From contig NZ_WAHS01000001.1 of the NCBI RefSeq assembly GCF_015714715.1, positions 2,217,659 to 2,281,658 on the forward strand: a DNA stretch of 64,000 bases. The letters run 5' to 3'. Made by a program: the position numbers and the translations under genes. Below the pieces are notes generated by a model that saw nothing but the letters and a program-made list of their open reading frames with translations, did no database searches and was not told the origin of the DNA. Positions within the stretch are counted from its first letter, which is position 1. Every line of letters starts with the position of its first letter. Shown one piece after another: positions 38,737 to 47,000 of this stretch. This stretch comes from Aestuariivirga litoralis (GTDB lineage: Bacteria; Pseudomonadota; Alphaproteobacteria; Rhizobiales; Aestuariivirgaceae).

Positions 38737-39806
38737 GACAGGCCTCCTGCGAGGGTAGGAACTTGCAAGGCGCGGAAGCCGTAGTGCCTCAGCCAGCGCA
38801 AGTCGCTTTCGAAGAAGGCGCGCAGATCGGGGATGCCGTATTTCAGCATGGCCAATCTATCGAGGCCCATGCCGAAGGCGAAGCCTTGCACCTTGTCGGG
38901 GTCGAGGCCGCCGGCGCGGATCACGTTCGGATGCACCATGCCTGAGCCCAGAATTTCCAGCCACTTGTCTCCGGTGCCGATTTTCAGCTGGCCGCCTTCG
39001 CGGGCATATTGAATATCGACCTCCATTGACGGCTCGGTGAAAGGAAAATGCGATGCACGGAAACGCATCTTCACTTCATCCACCTCGAAGAAGGCCTTAC
39101 AGAATTCGGCGAGGATCCATTTCAGGTTTCCCAGATGCGTGGTCTCGTCCAGCACCAGGCCTTCGACCTGGTTGAACATCGGCGTGTGCGTCATGTCGCT
39201 GTCGGAACGGAAGGTGCGGCCGGGGGCGATGATGCGGATCGGCGGCTTCTGCGAGAGCATGGTGCGGATTTGCACAGGTGAGGTGTGCGTGCGCAGGACC
39301 ATGCGACTGCCATCGGGCTTTTCGTTGAAATAGAATGTGTCATGCTCTTGCCGCGCCGGGTGATCGGGCGGCATATTGAGCGCGTCAAAATTGTGGAAGT
39401 CGTCTTCGATATGCGGGCCTTCGGCCACGCTGAAACCGAGATCACCAAAAATCTGCACCACCTCTTCCCACACCTGGGAAACAGGATGGATGGTACCCTG
39501 CATCTGCGGGCGCACCGGCAAGGTCATGTCCAGCGTTTCCGTGGCGAGGCGCGCTTCGAGGGCAGCTTCGCCCAGCACGGCTTTGCGTGCACTGAGGGCT
39601 TCGCTCACTTTATCTTTGAGCACATTGAGGGCAGCACCTGCCGCCTTGCGCTCATCCGGGGCCATCTTGCCCAGCGTTGCCATGCGCTCGGAGATCACGC
39701 CTTTCTTGCCGAGTGCTGAAACCCGTACGGCTTCGATGGCGGGTTCATCTGCTGCTGCAGAAACCTGCGCGAGAATTTCGGATTCGAGTGATGCCAGATC
39801 AGACAT
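38733..39806 (-). CDS. pheS: Phenylalanyl-tRNA synthetase alpha subunit
   Basis: Class II catalytic subunit, 357 residues. An N-terminal coiled coil is followed by the catalytic core with [35 protein letters not shown] and motif 3 [16 protein letters not shown]. It is preceded by a terminator-like hairpin in the 100-base leader after rplT and coupled to pheT by ATGA. Confidence 0.98.
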   Translation of the reverse strand: MSDLASLESEILAQVSAAADEPAIEAVRVSALGKKGVISERMATLGKMAPDERKAAGAALNVLKDKVSEALSARKAVLGEAALEARLATETLDMTLPVRPQMQGTIHPVSQVWEEVVQIFGDLGFSVAEGPHIEDDFHNFDALNMPPDHPARQEHDTFYFNEKPDGSRMVLRTHTSPVQIRTMLSQKPPIRIIAPGRTFRSDSDMTHTPMFNQVEGLVLDETTHLGNLKWILAEFCKAFFEVDEVKMRFRASHFPFTEPSMEVDIQYAREGGQLKIGTGDKWLEILGSGMVHPNVIRAGGLDPDKVQGFAFGMGLDRLAMLKYGIPDLRAFFESDLRWLRHYGFRALQVPTLAGGLS

Positions 39807-39846
39807 GAAGTCTCTTTTGAAAAAATGACGGAGCGGTCAAAATAAA

Positions 39847-39881
39847 ACCGGGCCTCAGGCGGTTACGCCACAAAGCCCGGT
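39847..39881 (-). terminator. Terminator-like hairpin between rplT and pheS
   Basis: On the minus strand ACCGGGC pairs with GCCCGGT (7 bp) around a 21-base loop that itself contains GGCG/CGCC, followed by TTTATTTT. It is either the rplT terminator or a pheST attenuator. No phenylalanine-rich leader peptide is seen in the 100-base leader. Confidence 0.7.
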
Positions 39882-39906
39882 CAAAGACGGTTAGACTGTG
39901 TAAAGC

Positions 39907-40263
39907 TTAGGCCTGAGCGGCCTTGGCCTTTGCAACAAGTGCAGCAAACGCTGCGCTGTCAGTGATCGCGAGGTCAGCAAGCACCTTGCGGTCAACCACA
40001 ATCCCGGCCTTGTCCAGGCCATAGATAAATCGGCCGTAGGTCAGGCCGAGTTCGCGGGTGGCAGCATTGATGCGCTGGATCCACAGCGAGCGGAAATTGC
40101 GCTTCCTGCGGCGGCGATCACGGTATGCATATTGACCGGCCTTTTCCACGGCCTGAACGGCAACGCGGAAAATGTTCTTGCGACGGCTGAAATAGCCCTT
40201 CGCGGCCTTCATGGTTTTCTTGTGGGAACGGCGGGCGACGACGCCGCCTTTTGCGCGTGACAT
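39907..40263 (-). CDS. rplT: 50S ribosomal protein L20
   Basis: Assembly-initiator ribosomal protein of 118 residues, starting [25 protein letters not shown] and with the conserved [21 protein letters not shown]. It follows rpmI by 13 bases. In many bacteria L20 represses its own operon through the leader mRNA; no leader structure was assigned here. Confidence 0.98.
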   Translation of the reverse strand: MSRAKGGVVARRSHKKTMKAAKGYFSRRKNIFRVAVQAVEKAGQYAYRDRRRRKRNFRSLWIQRINAATRELGLTYGRFIYGLDKAGIVVDRKVLADLAITDSAAFAALVAKAKAAQA

Positions 40264-40276
40264 GTTTCAGCCCTCC

Positions 40277-40480
40277 TTACTTGCCGAGATAGGGCATGTG
40301 GATCTTGACCAGGCGTTCATCACCCGGGGCCAGAACCATTGTGCCGCGTTGGTTGCGGATCTGCTTCTTGGTGCGCTTGATCATGCCATGGCGTTTGCCG
40401 GCGGCACCCGCTTTGACACGGCCAGAGGCCGTCACCTTGAACCGCTTCTTTGCAGCGGATTTGGTCTTCATTTTGGGCAT
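40277..40480 (-). CDS. rpmI: 50S ribosomal protein L35
   Basis: A 67-residue ribosomal protein, starting [20 protein letters not shown], a standard L35 N-terminus. It is the first gene of rpmI-rplT-pheS-pheT here. infC, usually directly upstream, lies about 4.9 kb away behind its own terminator. The 219 bases upstream (40481-40699) hold its promoter region and no recognisable gene. Confidence 0.98.
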   Translation of the reverse strand: MPKMKTKSAAKKRFKVTASGRVKAGAAGKRHGMIKRTKKQIRNQRGTMVLAPGDERLVKIHMPYLGK

Positions 40481-40699
40481 TTTGCTTTTCCTATTTGAGC
40501 ATTGAAAAACACCGCCCTGGCATGCCCTTACACAGGCCAGGCGATGGTACCTCCACGGAACTTGGGTGAAGTTGGGCGGATTAAGCAGAAAAGCCGGGCC
40601 GTTGCAAGGGCGGCACGATCCCGGACAATTCCAACGAAGCCCGTAGATTGACTTTAATTTATCCCGGATAGCATAGCCGCAACAATTTTGGAGGAAACC

Positions 40700-40864
40700 A
40701 TGTTTAAGTCATTCTTGTTAAACGATAAAAGCGTCACCGCCATTTAATATGGCATCATCTCCGCCGCCATGGGCGTGGCGCTTGTGGTCATCATGCCGAA
40801 AGTGGTCATCCAAGTAACCGCACAATTGACCAACAACGGCTGCCGCACAGCCTCAAGCGAATAA
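40700..40864 (+). pseudogene. Flp/Fap-type pilin gene broken by an in-frame TAA
   Basis: ATG at 40700 follows TTGGAGGAAACC. Translation gives [15 protein letters not shown], then TAA (40745-40747), then YGIISAAMGVALVVIM and a short tail to a second TAA at 40862-40864, all in one frame. Flp pilins have a short leader ending in a motif like TAIEYGLI, where the Glu is needed for prepilin processing and assembly. Here that Glu codon is replaced by TAA, one base from GAA. The hydrophobic helix after the stop is intact, so inactivation looks recent. No tad/cpa export genes are nearby. A downstream terminator remains. Confidence 0.8.
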
Positions 40865-40894
40865 TTTCAAAGATCCCTTAGGCCACTCCCGAAG

Positions 40895-40925
40895 CACCGC
40901 GCCAAGTCACCTGGCGCGGTGTTTT
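40895..40925. terminator. Rho-independent terminator after the Flp pseudogene
   Basis: CACCGCGCCA (40895-40904) and TGGCGCGGTG (40912-40921) form a perfect 10-bp stem with a 7-base loop, followed by TTTTAGTTTT on plus. It may also serve the convergent DUF1127 gene. Confidence 0.88.
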
Positions 40926-40929
40926 AGTT

Positions 40930-41247
40930 TTAGCAGGTGGTGCAGCTTTCGACACCCAAGGGTGAGTTCAGCTGAATTTCCAGGTTTGGCGTTTCAGCGG
41001 GGTGGCGGATTTCTTCCTTCGCCCCCGTGCGCTCCAGCTCCCAGGCCAGATCACAGCCTGACGGCAGATCAATCAGCCGGCCCAGTTCATAACGGGTGAG
41101 GCCAATGTCGCGCAGTTGATAGTCGCTCAGGCGCAGCAGGGTTTTGAGGTCTTTGCGTACGGCCCAATTCCTCAAGAAACGAAACATGATGGTGAAGCGG
41201 CCGAAAGCCTGCCGGTTCTGGATTTCCTGATGAATATAATCGCGCAT
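40930..41247 (-). CDS. DUF1127 domain protein with C-terminal extension
   Basis: A 105-residue protein. Residues about 20-58 form the DUF1127 (YjiS-like) motif, ending LRLSDYQLRDIGLTRYEL. DUF1127 proteins in alphaproteobacteria are often about 50 residues and some bind RNA or affect phosphate and carbon metabolism. This one has about 45 extra C-terminal residues ending SCTTC. It is divergent from a MocR regulator, and the shared 131-base region has repeated ATTGTA-type boxes, so it is a probable regulatory target. Confidence 0.8.
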   Translation of the reverse strand: MRDYIHQEIQNRQAFGRFTIMFRFLRNWAVRKDLKTLLRLSDYQLRDIGLTRYELGRLIDLPSGCDLAWELERTGAKEEIRHPAETPNLEIQLNSPLGVESCTTC

Positions 41248-41258
41248 GACACAACCTC

Positions 41259-41350
41259 ATTGTATCTATTGTACCTACAAAATCACCATTGATTTCGTAA
41301 TTGATAAGGTACAATGTGAGGCTCAAAGCTACAATCGAAACATTGTAACC
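41259..41350. promoter_or_regulatory. Cluster of ATTGTANC boxes in the DUF1127 / MocR divergent region
   Basis: ATTGTATC (41259) and ATTGTACC (41268) are direct repeats with a 9-bp step. GGTACAAT (41308-41315) is the inverted form, GCTACAAT follows at 41328 and ATTGTAACC at 41342-41350. MocR-family regulators commonly bind short direct repeats, so these are candidate sites for the adjacent MocR protein. Confidence 0.55.
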
Positions 41351-41378
41351 ATGACAATAAAGCGGGGCGGATAAAGCA

Positions 41379-42770
41379 ATGACCATTTGGATCCCGACAC
41401 TCGATCGCTCAAAGCCGCTGTATCTGGCGATTGCCGATGCCTTGGCGGAGGATGTGGAATGCGGCATTCTCACCCGCGGCTCGCGTCTGCCGCCGCAGCG
41501 CGACCTGGCTTGGAAGCTGGGGGTGACATTAGGCACTGTCACGCGGGCTTACCGCGAGGCCGAAACTCGTGGTCTTCTCTCGGGTGAAGTGGGGCGGGGC
41601 TCATTCATCCGCTCCGGCCTGCAAGTGCCACCGCTGGCTGGCCTGCCTTCTGATCCGGGCGATACCGTTGATCTCAGCCATGCCATTCCGCCGCCGGTGA
41701 TCACGCCGCAGGAATTCGACCAGGCGCTGGCCACCATCATGCGCGATCCGAAAAAGCTGGGGCTGCTGGATTATGCACCGCCAGAAGGTTTCGCGCAGCA
41801 CCGGGCGATGGCGGTGCAATGGTTGAAGCGATCCGGCATGGATGTGCAGGAGAAGGATGTTTACATCACCGCCGGCGCACAGCTGGGCCTGCTGGTGGCC
41901 CTGCAGGCTTTGACCGAACCCGGCGAGCGGGTAATGGCAGAAACGGTGAATTATGCCCTGCTCGGCTCCACCTTCAAGTCGGCACATCTGCAGCCTCTTT
42001 GTATTGGCAGCGATGCTGACGGATTGCGGCCTGACGAATTCGAAAAGGCCGCGGCCTCGAAGCAGTCGCGCTTTCTCTATCTGGTGCCTTCGATCCAGAA
42101 TCCTACAACGCATACAATGAGCCGCAGGCGGCGCGACGAGATTGTCGCCATTGCCCGCAAACATGATGTGACCATCATCGAGGATGATATTTTCCGCCTG
42201 CTGGATGAGCGGGTGCAGCCACCCACATTCTATTCGCTGGCGCCGGAGCGCGTGGTGCATATTACTGGCCTGTCCAAGACGCTGGCCCCCGGCCTGCGCA
42301 TGGGCTTTGTGGTGACACCGCAAGGTCAGGACCGGTTGCTGCGTAATCACCTTCGCTCGATGAGCCCGCGCAGTGTGGGCATAGCCGGCGAGATGGCGCG
42401 CTACTGGATCGCATCGGGAAAGGCCGATGATATTCTGGCGCGCATTCGTTTGGAGCTTTCTCGGCGGCGTGCGGTATTTCTAGAAGTATTTAAGGATCAA
42501 AAGGTGGCTTGCGAGCCGGGCTCGCCCTTCGCCTGGCTGAAACTGCCGGCCCCGTGGACAGGCAACCGATTTGCTGCGGCCTTGCGCGCACGGCGGATCG
42601 AGATCACCCCAGGTTCGTGCTTTGACCTCGCTGATCGGCAGAATGCCGAGCAGCATGTGCGCATCTGCTTCGGCAGCCCGCAAAGCCAGTGGCGTCCGGG
42701 CCCAAGCTTCGAAGCCATCCGAGCGATCATGGATGCCTGCGACGAGGACAATTTCACGCCGGTGGCGTGA
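41379..42770 (+). CDS. MocR/GabR-type PLP-dependent transcriptional regulator
   Basis: A 463-residue fusion of a GntR winged helix (about residues 12-78, GSRLPPQRDLAWKLGVTLGTVTRAYREA) to a class I aminotransferase domain (about 105-455). The PLP lysine is in HITGLSKTLAPGLRMG, and NPTTHTMS and IIEDDIFRLL are further fold-I markers. Such proteins sense PLP-bound amines or amino acids. The target is probably the divergent DUF1127 gene; the effector is unknown. Confidence 0.92.
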   Translation: MTIWIPTLDRSKPLYLAIADALAEDVECGILTRGSRLPPQRDLAWKLGVTLGTVTRAYREAETRGLLSGEVGRGSFIRSGLQVPPLAGLPSDPGDTVDLSHAIPPPVITPQEFDQALATIMRDPKKLGLLDYAPPEGFAQHRAMAVQWLKRSGMDVQEKDVYITAGAQLGLLVALQALTEPGERVMAETVNYALLGSTFKSAHLQPLCIGSDADGLRPDEFEKAAASKQSRFLYLVPSIQNPTTHTMSRRRRDEIVAIARKHDVTIIEDDIFRLLDERVQPPTFYSLAPERVVHITGLSKTLAPGLRMGFVVTPQGQDRLLRNHLRSMSPRSVGIAGEMARYWIASGKADDILARIRLELSRRRAVFLEVFKDQKVACEPGSPFAWLKLPAPWTGNRFAAALRARRIEITPGSCFDLADRQNAEQHVRICFGSPQSQWRPGPSFEAIRAIMDACDEDNFTPVA

Positions 42771-42782
42771 GAGTAGATACAG

Positions 42783-43157
42783 CTAATTTAACTCCGCTCC
42801 GTCGTCATCCCGGCGAAAGCCGGGATCTGCCGCAAGCGCATCGTCGACTAAACTGACTATCGGATCGATGAACTCGTGCAGATCGCGCCAATCGGGATTG
42901 AGCTTCTCTACCAGCTTGATCTTCCAGGCCCGCTTCCATTCCTTGATTTGCTTTTCGCGGCGGATCGCGTTGTCCATCGTATGATGGTGCTCGTACCAGA
43001 CGAGAAGTTTCACATTGTATTTCTTGGTGAAGCCTGGGATTTTCCCCTGCTTGTGGGAAGCGACGCGATTGTAGAGCGCACCGGTCACACCGACATAAAG
43101 TACACCACGCGGCTTGTGTGCGAGAATGTAGACGGCAGGTTGCTTTTCTTCTTTCAT
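42783..43157 (-). CDS. GIY-YIG nuclease-domain protein
   Basis: A small UPF0213-like protein. The ATG at 43155-43157 (MKEEKQPAVYILAHK) follows GGGAGG and gives 124 residues; an upstream in-frame start at 43211 is less likely. AVYIL and GVLYVGVTGAL form the GIY-YIG core, with Arg in LYNRVASHKQG and a Glu-containing helix later. The last residues (ADPGFRRDDDGAELN) are encoded by a palindromic repeat, and an inverted copy of that repeat lies 62 bases upstream of the start. The gene and its repeats look like one unit that may move or be maintained together. Confidence 0.85.
   Translation of the reverse strand: MKEEKQPAVYILAHKPRGVLYVGVTGALYNRVASHKQGKIPGFTKKYNVKLLVWYEHHHTMDNAIRREKQIKEWKRAWKIKLVEKLNPDWRDLHEFIDPIVSLVDDALAADPGFRRDDDGAELN
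42803..42827 (+). repeat. Palindromic repeat, left copy (inside the GIY-YIG 3' end)
   Basis: A 25-bp sequence with core ATCCCGGC-GAAA-GCCGGGAT (8-bp stem, GAAA loop). It is the exact inverse complement of the copy at 43220-43244. Similar CCGGGATGACG-type repeats are widespread in alphaproteobacterial intergenic DNA. Confidence 0.85.
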
Positions 43158-43219
43158 CTGCGCCGCCTCCCAGCTGAGTTGAAATCTGCAACAAGGAGGC
43201 TGCCTTTTCAACCGTGGCT

Positions 43220-43244
43220 GATCCCGGCTTTCGCCGGGATGACG
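43220..43244 (-). repeat. Palindromic repeat, right copy (inverted)
   Basis: Exact inverted copy (25 of 25 bases) of the repeat at 42803-42827. Together they bracket the GIY-YIG gene in a 442-bp block. Confidence 0.85.
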
Positions 43245-43283
43245 ATTGTAGGGGAAGTGACGGAAATGGGCAGGCGTGAAGCG

Positions 43284-45275
43284 CTACTGATCGACCTGAA
43301 ACGCCTTCTTAATCTCTGGCCGTAAATCCATCAGCATGGCATCAGCCAACGAAGCGTGGCCTTCGGCGTTGGGATGCATGCCGCCGGTGGTTTCGATGAA
43401 ATTGCGAGCGGAAGAGACCTCGTCAATATAGCCGCTCTTGTCGATGACCTTCTGATTCACCGTCATATAGGCATCATTGATGGTGCGCACCCAGCGCTGG
43501 CGCAGGGCGTAAGGATAGTTTCGGGTGGCCGGATCATAGGGTCGCCATCCGGTGGCCTTGGACAGAATGCCGGGCAAGCAAGTGGCCGTGGGGCGCGGTG
43601 CATTGCCGAAGCACGGCATGATCAGCACTTCAGCCGGATCATCCAACCGGTCCTGGCGCTGAGCGCAAAAGCCGTGGCCCTTGAAGGGTGCATCAGCATG
43701 AGCGCGGCCCGCAAAGGTCCAGCCATTGGCATCGGCGGTGGTTTTCATGCGCTCATAAAGCGATTCCAGCTTGCCATGGGCGGCGTCCATCTTGTCCTGG
43801 CGCACCACCAGCCAATTGGCGAAACGGTCCATCGACTGGTTGGCGGCGAAGGCATCCTCCGGCACGCTTCCATCGGTGACGCCCTTGCAAGTGTTCCCAT
43901 TCTCATCGGCCAGAATATCGGGATAGGCGGTCAGCACCACGCGCGAGGCGTCATAGGGCAAGCCGTCATGGTTGAGCGGCATGGACTTTTCCAGCTGGCG
44001 GGCCAGGCGCTGGTAGGCCCCTGGCAACACATTTTGCATGTTGGCGGCGAATTCATCCGGTGAAGTGGTGACGCCGAACCAATTGGCCAAGCGGGTGACC
44101 GGCCCTTTGCGCAAGGTGGCCCAGCTGACCAGCGAGGCAAAGCCAATGTCATTGCCGCCCACTGATACGAAGGCGAAATCGACGTTGCGCTTGAACTTGT
44201 CGCCGGGGCATTTCCACAGGCCTTGTTCCTGCACCGGCTTCTCGCGGCAATCTTCGCGCAGGAACCAGTTCATCTGGGTGTCGCCCCTGCCGCCAGCCAG
44301 AGCCATCACCTGCGGGCTTTGCGACTGGTAATCGTCGCTTTGATATTCCACATAAGTCTGCGGCCCGATGATGCCCTTGTCGATGGCGGCACCTGAACAG
44401 GCATAGCCCAGATAGGTGACAGCTCCATGCGGGTTCTCCAGTGCCATCTGCAAGGCAGCGCGCAGCTGGTATGAATAGAGTGAGCGATGGCAGGCCTGGT
44501 CCAGCCAGCGCGCCGAGCCCGTCACGTCGCGCGAGGCGACTGCTGGATACATGTTCTGCACGCGGTGGGTTTCATCCATCTGCACCGGCACATCGGGATT
44601 GCCTTCACCGGAAGCAAAGCTGTCGCCCAGGCCCACTACGAGGAGGTCCTTCACCTTCACGTCGATGCTGATCGGGCGCTCATTGTCGACATTGACCGAG
44701 ATTGTGGCGCCGTCGGGATAGGGAATGGAGGTGCGAATGGTTTCATCGCAATTGGCGTCCTGCACCGGCGCATCGCCGATCTGCCAATGGCAGGTATACT
44801 GCTTGAACAGGGCTGGACCACTGGTCAGCGACTTCAGCGAAATCTCAATATCGTGACCCGTTGGGTTGATATAGGCATCGACACCGCCGCAGGCCGCATG
44901 GGTGCGTGACTTCGGATCATAGCACGTGTCATCCACCGTCTTGGCTGCCCAGCCGCGCCAGTCAAACTTGGTGCGCAGGATCTTGGTGAAGGGAATGCGC
45001 CGGTCATTGAGCATGTGTTCAATGCCCAGGACCGAGCTGTTGTAATAGAACATGTCATTATCTTCGACCGAGCCATCCTTGGCGGCGACATGCATACCAT
45101 ATTCACTCCAGGCCTGTTCCTGCTTCTTGAAATCGGCTTCATCCTTGAAGAAGCGGAAGCGGTTCGAAACCTTCCACACGATCTGCACTGTGCCAGCGCC
45201 CAGCACTTCGGCAGCGATGCCTTGCGGCATGCAGCACAAGATCAGGAAAAAACTGAGAAAAAGCCGTGGGATCAT
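43284..45275 (-). CDS. Secreted SGNH/GDSL-family hydrolase, large
   Basis: A 663-residue secreted esterase/lipase-like protein. A signal peptide (MIPRLFLSFFLILCCMPQGIAA) is followed by about 190 residues of unknown fold. The SGNH domain begins near residue 210: block I VVGLGDSFASGEGN with the Ser nucleophile, block III SVGGNDIGF, and block V GGMHPNAEGH with catalytic His near residue 634. It is much longer than typical GDSL enzymes (200-350 residues). It resembles SEST-type secreted esterases with a GDSFASGEGN box. Substrate unknown; it stands alone between infC and the GIY-YIG unit. Confidence 0.85.
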   Translation of the reverse strand: MIPRLFLSFFLILCCMPQGIAAEVLGAGTVQIVWKVSNRFRFFKDEADFKKQEQAWSEYGMHVAAKDGSVEDNDMFYYNSSVLGIEHMLNDRRIPFTKILRTKFDWRGWAAKTVDDTCYDPKSRTHAACGGVDAYINPTGHDIEISLKSLTSGPALFKQYTCHWQIGDAPVQDANCDETIRTSIPYPDGATISVNVDNERPISIDVKVKDLLVVGLGDSFASGEGNPDVPVQMDETHRVQNMYPAVASRDVTGSARWLDQACHRSLYSYQLRAALQMALENPHGAVTYLGYACSGAAIDKGIIGPQTYVEYQSDDYQSQSPQVMALAGGRGDTQMNWFLREDCREKPVQEQGLWKCPGDKFKRNVDFAFVSVGGNDIGFASLVSWATLRKGPVTRLANWFGVTTSPDEFAANMQNVLPGAYQRLARQLEKSMPLNHDGLPYDASRVVLTAYPDILADENGNTCKGVTDGSVPEDAFAANQSMDRFANWLVVRQDKMDAAHGKLESLYERMKTTADANGWTFAGRAHADAPFKGHGFCAQRQDRLDDPAEVLIMPCFGNAPRPTATCLPGILSKATGWRPYDPATRNYPYALRQRWVRTINDAYMTVNQKVIDKSGYIDEVSSARNFIETTGGMHPNAEGHASLADAMLMDLRPEIKKAFQVDQ

Positions 45276-45373
45276 GATCAGCGCCTCCTCGCATGGGGAC
45301 GTGGTGTGAATAAGGCAGTTTGACGAAAACTAAAAACCAAATTCCCGTCGCTGTGGCGAACGTGAAAAAGAAA

Positions 45374-45395
45374 AAGGGGCGGTGTTCCGCCCCTT
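45374..45395. terminator. Rho-independent terminator after infC
   Basis: Plus-strand AAGGGGCGG (45374-45382) and CCGCCCCTT (45387-45395) form a 9-bp stem with a 4-base loop. Read on minus it is followed by TTTCTTTTT, so it terminates infC transcription before the SGNH gene. Confidence 0.9.
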
Positions 45396-45419
45396 CATTT
45401 GTTCCTGCATTGCAGGTTT

Positions 45420-46010
45420 TTACTTCGTCGCCTTGGGGGCCAAGATCATGATGATCTGGCGGCCTTCGAAGCGCGCATCCAGTTCCACCTTGGCAATATC
45501 GACCATATCGGTCTTCACCTTGGCGAGCAGCTGGTGGCCCAGTTCCTGGTGGTCCATTTCGCGGCCACGGAAACGCAGGGTCACCTTGACCTTGTCGCCC
45601 TCTTCGAAGAAGCGCTTGGCCGCCTTCATCTTCACCTCATAATCATGATCGTCGATCATGGGGCGGAGCTTGATTTCCTTGATTTCAACGACGCGCTGCT
45701 TCTTGCGCGCTTCGGCCAGGCGTTTCTGTTCCTGGAACTTGAACTTGCCGTAATCGAGAATCTTGGCGACCGGCGGCTTGGCGTCGGGCGAAATTTCAAC
45801 CAGATCGAGACCCGCTTCTTCGGCCATGATGAGGGCGGCCCTGGTCTGAACCACGCCGACATTGGTGCCTTCAGCATCGATGAGGCGCACTTCACGCGAT
45901 TCGATGCGATTATTGATCTTGTGGGCTTCTTCTTTCGACGGCGCTTCCATCGGGTTGCGGCGTACGGGTGCGGGCCGCTTTGGCGGCATTGGTCTGGGCG
46001 GTAAGCTCAA
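45420..46010 (-). CDS. infC: Translation initiation factor IF-3
   Basis: Binds the 30S subunit and proofreads initiation. The conserved part runs from [19 protein letters not shown] through [28 protein letters not shown] and [13 protein letters not shown] to the end. The start is uncertain. AGGAGA (46021-46026) abuts an ATG at 46018-46020 that is out of frame; the in-frame TTG at 46010 is 10 bases past it and gives 196 residues, while the in-frame ATG at 45989 (189 residues) lacks a ribosome site. IF-3 genes often use rare start codons. Confidence 0.93.
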   Translation of the reverse strand: MSLPPRPMPPKRPAPVRRNPMEAPSKEEAHKINNRIESREVRLIDAEGTNVGVVQTRAALIMAEEAGLDLVEISPDAKPPVAKILDYGKFKFQEQKRLAEARKKQRVVEIKEIKLRPMIDDHDYEVKMKAAKRFFEEGDKVKVTLRFRGREMDHQELGHQLLAKVKTDMVDIAKVELDARFEGRQIIMILAPKATK

Positions 46011-46202
46011 GTAGGTCCATTCTCCTGATATGGGGCTCGGCTTCACATGCGAAACCGGCGGCCCTGTTGCTCCCCGCACATAAACCTTTCACCTTCGTCT
46101 TTCAACTTGGGCCGGATATGTTTAGTGAACGAGTGGGGTTAGACCGCGAAATTGGCCTGTTCGTCAAGCATTCGCGCGTGAATTATGGGGTTAGGGGACT
46201 TG

Positions 46203-47000
46203 ATGGCACAGGCGAAGATGGACGGCCGGTTGGGTGGCGCCGAACTGGCCTATCAGATAGATGGCGGGGCCGACGAAGTGGGGCGCTGCGGGTTCTTTTT
46301 CCTGGGCGGCTTCAAATCCGACATGACGGGCAGGAAGGCCGAGGCGCTGGCTGAACTGGCCCGGGCCACAAGACGGCGCACCCTGCGCTTTGATTATTCT
46401 GGCCATGGCCAATCCGGCGGGATTTTCGGCGAACAGACAATCAGCGACTGGCTGGAACAGTCGGTCCACATGATGATCAGCCATTCCCGCTCGAAAGTGG
46501 TGGTGGTGGGCTCCTCGATGGGTGGCTGGCTGGCGCTGCTGCTGGCGCGCCGGCTGGCGCAGGAAGACAAGACAGCCTTCCGCCGCATCGCCGGGCTGGT
46601 GCTGCTGGCACCGGCCGCCGACATGACGCAGGAGCTGATGTGGAACAAGTATAGTGAAGCGGCGCGGGCCGAGATCCGCGAGAATGGGGTCTATTTCGAG
46701 CCTTCTGCTTATGGTGAACCCTATGAGATCACCGCCCGGCTTTTGACCGATGGGCTGGGACACCTGATCCTGAAAGATGGGATGGAGCTGCCCTTTCCGG
46801 TGCGTATCATCCAAGGGACGCGCGATGAGGAAGTGCCGGTGGATCATGCGGTGAAGACCTTTGAGGCGCTGACGGGGCCGGATATTTCGCTCACGCTGGT
46901 GAAGAATGGGGATCACCGATTGTCGAGCCCGAACCAGATCAAGCTGATCTGCGATGCCGCGCTGAGTCTTGCCGAGCGAGCGGATGGGGTGAATTACTGA
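46203..47000 (+). CDS. Alpha/beta hydrolase
   Basis: Serine hydrolase of the alpha/beta fold, 265 residues from the ATG at 46203 behind AGGGGA (46185 would add six residues). The nucleophile elbow is GSSMGGW, the acid is probably in QGTRDEEVP and the His in NGDHRLS near the C-terminus. RFDYSGHGQSGG is the usual oxyanion-loop neighbourhood. The substrate cannot be deduced. Its end overlaps the SDR gene tail to tail by 7 bases. Confidence 0.87.
   Translation: MAQAKMDGRLGGAELAYQIDGGADEVGRCGFFFLGGFKSDMTGRKAEALAELARATRRRTLRFDYSGHGQSGGIFGEQTISDWLEQSVHMMISHSRSKVVVVGSSMGGWLALLLARRLAQEDKTAFRRIAGLVLLAPAADMTQELMWNKYSEAARAEIRENGVYFEPSAYGEPYEITARLLTDGLGHLILKDGMELPFPVRIIQGTRDEEVPVDHAVKTFEALTGPDISLTLVKNGDHRLSSPNQIKLICDAALSLAERADGVNY

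Noticed and set aside
37267..38784. 505-codon plus-strand frame opposite pheT
   Set aside because: It is a shadow of the well-supported pheT frame caused by GC-rich third positions; no motif or ribosome site. The same applies to long frames opposite lepA (32375-33640) and ureC (23682-24860).
45404..45416. Second hairpin CCTGCATTGCAGG after infC
   Set aside because: The arms leave a one-base loop, so it cannot form a normal hairpin; the 45374-45395 stem is the terminator.
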